The position numbers and the translations under genes were made by a program. Shown piece by piece: positions 60,393 through 64,000 of a DNA stretch of 64,000 bases (positions are counted from its first letter, which is position 1; every line of letters starts with the position of its first letter). The stretch spans positions 3,658,001-3,722,000 of the forward strand of contig NZ_CP108036.1 in the NCBI RefSeq assembly GCF_036170895.1, read 5' to 3'. Source of the stretch: Streptomyces erythrochromogenes. GTDB lineage: Bacteria; Actinomycetota; Actinomycetes; Streptomycetales; Streptomycetaceae. Under the pieces are notes generated by a model. That model was not told the DNA's origin. It saw nothing but the letters and a program-made list of their open reading frames with translations, and ran no database searches.

Positions 60393-62132
60393 TCAGACGG
60401 CGAGCAGCTTGCGCACGCGGTCCGCGCCCACCGCCAGCAGCAGCGTGGGCAGTCGCGGCCCGGTCTCCCGGGTCACGAGGAGCCGGTAGAGCAGGGCGAA
60501 GAAGGTGCGCTGCGCGACCTTGAGCTCGGGGGTCGGCTTGGCGTCAGGCTCCAGCCCGGCCATGACCTTCGGGACGCCGTAGACGAGCGTGGTCAGTCCG
60601 TCGAGCGACCAGTGCGAGTCGAGGCCGTCCAGGAGCAGGCGCAGGGACTCGCGGCCCTCGTCGTCCAGGGAGGACAGGAGCTCGGTGTCGGCGTCCTCGC
60701 GCACGAGGGTCCGCTGGTCGGCCGGGACCTGGGTGGTGATCCAGTTCTCGGCGCGGTCCAGGCGCGGCCGTACCTCGTCGAGGGAGGTGAGCGGCTTCTC
60801 CGGCTCCAGGTCGGAAAGGATGCGCAGGGTCTGCTCGTCGTGTCCTGCGGTGATGTCGACGACCGACGCGAGGGTGCGGTACGGCAGCGGGCGCGGGGTG
60901 CGCGGCAGCTCGTGGGAGGCGACGCGTACGGCGCGGGCGTGCGCGGCTGCGTCGGCGGGCAGCACGGTGCCGTCCGCGACCTTGGCCTCCAGCTTGTCCC
61001 ACTCGTCGTAGAGGCGCTGGATCTCCTGGTCGAAGGCGATCTTGAAGGACTGGTTGGGCCTGCGGCGGGCGTAGAGCCAGCGCAGGAGCTGCGGCTCCAT
61101 GATCTTCAGGGCGTCGCCGGGGGTGAAGACCCCGCCCTTGCTGGAGGACATCTTCGCCATGCCGCTGATGCCGACGAAGGCGTACATCGGGCCGATCGGC
61201 TGCTCGCCGCCGAAGATGTGGACGATCTGGCCGCCGACCTGGAAGGAGGAGCCAGGCGAGGAGTGGTCGACGCCGGAGGGCTCGAAGATCACGCCCTCGT
61301 AGGCCCAGCGCATCGGCCAGTCGACCTTCCAGACGAGCTTGCCGCGGTTGAACTCGCTGAGCTTGACCGTCTCGGTGAACTCGTCCTCGGTGCAGACGTA
61401 GGTCAGCTCGGTCGTGTCGTCGTCGTACGAGGTGACCTTGGTGAAGTCCTTGCCGCACTGGCCGCAGTACGGCTTGTACGGGAAGTACCCGCCCTCGCCG
61501 GCGCTGCCGTCGTCCTCGGCGGCCGCGCCGGAGCCCTCGGCGGCCTCCAGCTCGGCCTCGTCGACCTGCTTCTGCTGGGGCTTCTTGCCGCCCGGCTTGA
61601 CCTTGGTGCGGTACTGGGCGAGGACGGCGTCGATGTCGCCGCGGTGCTTCATCGCGTGCAGGATCTGCTCGCGGTAGACGCCGGTGGTGTACTGCTCGGT
61701 CTGGCTGATCGGGTCGTACTCGACGCCGAGCTCGGCCAGCGACTCGGCCATGGCGGCCTTGAAGTGCTCGGCCCAGTTCGGGTACGCGGAGCCCTCGGGG
61801 GCGGGGACGGCGGTCAGCGGGCGCCCGATGTGCTGGGCGTGCGACTCCTCGGTGACGCCGGGGATGCCCTTGGGGACCTTGCGGAAGCGGTCGTAGTCGT
61901 CCCAGGAGATGAGGTGGCGGACCTCGTGGCCGCGGCGGCGGACCTCGTCGGCGACCAGGTGCGGGGTCATGACCTCGCGGAGGTTGCCCAGGTGGACCGG
62001 GCCGGAGGGGGAGAGTCCGGACGCGACGACGACGGCTTTGCCCGGGGCTCGGCGCTCCGCCTCGGCGATGACCTCGTCCGCGAAACGGGAGACCCAGTCG
62101 GTCTCGGTGCTGCTCTGCGCGCTCTGAGCCAC
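60393..62132 (-). CDS. lysS: Class I lysyl-tRNA synthetase
   Basis: A 579-residue class I LysRS, the archaeal-type enzyme that replaces or accompanies the class II form in many actinobacteria. The HIGH-like motif is PSGPVHLGN (residues 42-50) and the KMSKS motif is KMSSSKGG (about 325-332); the zinc-like CGQCGKDF lies near residue 245. An acidic insert (KQVDEAELEAAEGSGAAAEDDGSAGEG) is visible at about 200-230. GTG at 62132 with GAAGG seven bases upstream. It is divergent from argS. Confidence 0.95.
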   Translation of the reverse strand: MAQSAQSSTETDWVSRFADEVIAEAERRAPGKAVVVASGLSPSGPVHLGNLREVMTPHLVADEVRRRGHEVRHLISWDDYDRFRKVPKGIPGVTEESHAQHIGRPLTAVPAPEGSAYPNWAEHFKAAMAESLAELGVEYDPISQTEQYTTGVYREQILHAMKHRGDIDAVLAQYRTKVKPGGKKPQQKQVDEAELEAAEGSGAAAEDDGSAGEGGYFPYKPYCGQCGKDFTKVTSYDDDTTELTYVCTEDEFTETVKLSEFNRGKLVWKVDWPMRWAYEGVIFEPSGVDHSSPGSSFQVGGQIVHIFGGEQPIGPMYAFVGISGMAKMSSSKGGVFTPGDALKIMEPQLLRWLYARRRPNQSFKIAFDQEIQRLYDEWDKLEAKVADGTVLPADAAAHARAVRVASHELPRTPRPLPYRTLASVVDITAGHDEQTLRILSDLEPEKPLTSLDEVRPRLDRAENWITTQVPADQRTLVREDADTELLSSLDDEGRESLRLLLDGLDSHWSLDGLTTLVYGVPKVMAGLEPDAKPTPELKVAQRTFFALLYRLLVTRETGPRLPTLLLAVGADRVRKLLAV

Positions 62133-62312
62133 GACACGTCCTTCTATCTCGAATGATGGCTTTGGCCATTCTCCCAGACGGAACGGGCCACTCCGGGGTT
62201 GCTTCCGCACAGTGATATCCCGCGAAACGGATGGCGCCCCCGTGGGATACTCGGCACTTGTCGGAAGACCCAAGTCCGACCCCAGTACCAGACCTCACAG
62301 GAACGGCAGCTC
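62133..62312. promoter_or_regulatory. Divergent lysS/argS control region
   Basis: This 180-base gap holds both promoters. It carries a short inverted repeat ATGGC-tttg-GCCAT (about 62154-62167) on the lysS side. I see no T-box stem I or antiterminator sequence. Exact promoter boxes cannot be assigned. Confidence 0.4.
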
Positions 62313-64000
62313 ATGGCCTCGGTCCCTTCGCTCGCTTCGTCCGTCAACCAGCGCGTCGCCGACGCCCTCGCCTCCGCCCTGCCGGAGGCCGGTGGCGCCG
62401 ACCCGCTGCTGCGACGAAGCGACCGGGCCGACTTCCAGGCCAACGGCATCCTGGCGCTCGCGAAGAAGGCGAAGGCCAACCCGCGCGAGCTGGCCACGAC
62501 CGTGGTCGAGGGCATCCCGACCGGTGACCTGATCAAGGAGATCGAGGTCTCGGGCCCGGGCTTCCTGAACATCACCGTCGCCGACGGGGCGATCATCTCG
62601 ACGCTGGCCGCCCGCGCGGCGGACGACCGGCTCGGCGTCCCGCTGAACGCCTCCGCCGGCACGACGGTGATCGACTACGCGCAGCCGAACGTCGCCAAGG
62701 AGATGCACGTCGGGCACCTGCGGTCCGCGGTGATCGGTGCGGCGATGGTGGAGATCCTGGAGTTCACGGGCGAGAAGGTGATCCGGCGCCACCACATCGG
62801 CGACTGGGGCACCCAGTTCGGCATGCTCATCCAGTACCTGCTGGAGCACCCGCACGAGCTGGACCACAAGTCGGACTCGGAGGTCTCCGGCGAGGAGGCC
62901 ATGTCCAACCTCAACCGCCTCTACAAGGCCTCGCGCGCCCTCTTCGACTCCGACGAGGAGTTCAAGACGCGGGCCCGGGCGCGGGTGGTGGACCTGCAGG
63001 CGGGCGAGCCGGAGACGCTGGCCCTGTGGCAGCGGTTCGTGGACGAGTCGAAGATCTACTTCTACTCCGTCTTCAACAAGCTGGACATGGACATCCAGGA
63101 CCCGGACGTGGTCGGCGAGTCCGGCTACAACGACATGCTGGTCGAGACGTGCAAGCTGCTGGAGGAGTCGGGCGTCGCGGTCCGCTCCAACGGTGCGCTG
63201 TGCGTGTTCTTCGAGGACGTCAAGGGTCCGGACGGCAACCCGACCCCGCTGATCGTGCAGAAGTCGGACGGCGGCTTCGGCTACGCGGCCACCGACCTGT
63301 CGGCCATCCGGGACCGCGTGACCAACCTCGGCGCGACCGAGCTGATCTACGTGGTCGACGCGCGGCAGTCGCTGCACTTCAAGATGGTCTTCGAGACGGC
63401 GCGCCGGGCGGGCTGGCTGAACGACGACGTCAAGGCCGTGCAGCTGGCCTTCGGCACCGTACTCGGCAAGGACGGCAAGCCGTTCAAGACCCGTGAGGGC
63501 GAGACGGTCCGGCTGGTGGACCTGCTGGACGAGGCGGTGGAGCGGGCGACCGCCGTGGTCCGGGAGAAGGCCGAGAAGGTGGGCCTGACGGAGGCGGAGA
63601 TCGTCGAGAACGGCCAGTACGTCGGCATCGGCGCGGTGAAGTACGCCGACCTGTCGACGTCGGCGTCGCGGGACTACAAGTTCGACCTGGACCAGATGGT
63701 CTCGCTGAACGGCGACACGTCCGTGTACCTGCAGTACGCGTACGCCCGGATCAGGTCGATCCTGCGCCGGGCCGGTGACCGCAAGCCGGTCGCCCACCCG
63801 GAGCTGGAGCTGGCCCCGGCGGAGCGCGCGCTGGGCCTGCACCTGGACGGCTTCGGCGAGCTGATCGCCGAGGCGGCCGCGGAGCACGCCCCGCACAAGG
63901 TGGCGGCGTACCTCTACCAGCTGTCGTCGCTGTTCACGACGTTCTACACCGAGTGCCCGGTCGTGAAGCCGGAGCCGGAGCTCGTCGTGGGCGAGAACCG
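62313..64000 (+). CDS. argS: Arginyl-tRNA synthetase, C-terminus outside window
   Basis: ArgRS charges tRNA-Arg. About 562 of some 590 residues are visible. The N-terminal additional domain (about 1-115, [47 protein letters not shown]) is followed by the HIGH motif in [14 protein letters not shown] (H132 region). As in many bacterial ArgRS, the KMSKS motif is degenerate ([17 protein letters not shown]). The anticodon-binding domain starts near [13 protein letters not shown] at 62313 with AGGAACGG upstream. The gene runs off the right edge. Confidence 0.95.
   Translation, partial: MASVPSLASSVNQRVADALASALPEAGGADPLLRRSDRADFQANGILALAKKAKANPRELATTVVEGIPTGDLIKEIEVSGPGFLNITVADGAIISTLAARAADDRLGVPLNASAGTTVIDYAQPNVAKEMHVGHLRSAVIGAAMVEILEFTGEKVIRRHHIGDWGTQFGMLIQYLLEHPHELDHKSDSEVSGEEAMSNLNRLYKASRALFDSDEEFKTRARARVVDLQAGEPETLALWQRFVDESKIYFYSVFNKLDMDIQDPDVVGESGYNDMLVETCKLLEESGVAVRSNGALCVFFEDVKGPDGNPTPLIVQKSDGGFGYAATDLSAIRDRVTNLGATELIYVVDARQSLHFKMVFETARRAGWLNDDVKAVQLAFGTVLGKDGKPFKTREGETVRLVDLLDEAVERATAVVREKAEKVGLTEAEIVENGQYVGIGAVKYADLSTSASRDYKFDLDQMVSLNGDTSVYLQYAYARIRSILRRAGDRKPVAHPELELAPAERALGLHLDGFGELIAEAAAEHAPHKVAAYLYQLSSLFTTFYTECPVVKPEPELVVGEN

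Noticed and set aside
62133..62312. T-box leader before argS or lysS
   Set aside because: No T-box consensus, specifier stem or terminator/antiterminator pair is visible in the short gap.

Overview
The window is about 64 kb of very GC-rich actinobacterial DNA and is most likely from a Streptomyces chromosome. The evidence is strong third-position GC, many GTG and TTG starts, the futalosine menaquinone genes, system II cytochrome c maturation, a class I lysyl-tRNA synthetase, DUF3558 lipoproteins, a DUF2637 protein and a LAXTG-type (sortase E) surface protein. I see no insertion sequences, tRNA or rRNA genes, or CRISPR arrays.

Region 1 (1-18,860) is housekeeping. It holds a dicarboxylate/cation symporter cut by the left edge, a DUF4229 protein, an acetyltransferase and menaquinone genes: mqnE with an Lrp/AsnC regulator, then UbiX-, UbiA- and UbiD-type enzymes. 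A rhomboid protease, a cupin/MarR pair sharing a perfect palindrome, and the system II cytochrome c genes (resA, ccdA, resB, ccsB) follow. The region ends with a Tat lipoprotein of the polysaccharide-deacetylase type, a histidine phosphatase and hemL.

Region 2 (18,860-21,830) is a single-gene island. It encodes an unusual cell-wall-anchored protein made of a DUF3494 (ice-binding-like) domain, 63 uninterrupted collagen Gly-X-Y triplets, a His/Asp-rich segment and an LAATG sorting signal.

Region 3 (21,830-45,460) is a complete phage-tail-like contractile injection system (CIS) of the Streptomyces type. It has a membrane protein, a LuxR-type regulator with a degenerate receiver, a secreted beta-propeller protein, a Pvc16-type cap and a AAA+ ATPase. 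A structural operon then encodes sheath, tube, two assembly-type proteins, a 1,043-residue repetitive disordered protein, a second tube protein, LysM hub, VgrG-like spike, PAAR tip, gp25 and two baseplate wedge proteins. It ends with a zinc-ribbon/disordered/transmembrane protein that I propose is the CisA-like membrane adaptor. The particle genes form one translationally coupled series; the ATPase and cap lie just upstream, and the outer genes link the machine to the envelope and to control.

Region 4 (45,460-50,340) is a minus-strand operon: secreted I36-type inhibitor-like protein, lipoprotein, peptidoglycan-binding membrane-fusion protein, ABC ATPase and MacB/FtsX-like permease. It looks like a tripartite exporter or envelope system with its own secreted protein.

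Region 5 (50,810-64,000) is mixed housekeeping: acetyltransferase, an oxidoreductase divergent from an HxlR regulator, a Mut7-C protein, a YnfA-type membrane protein, a short-chain dehydrogenase, rtcB, two DUF3558 lipoproteins, a DUF2637 protein, and divergent lysS and argS (argS is cut by the right edge). Several perfect hairpins mark transcript ends.
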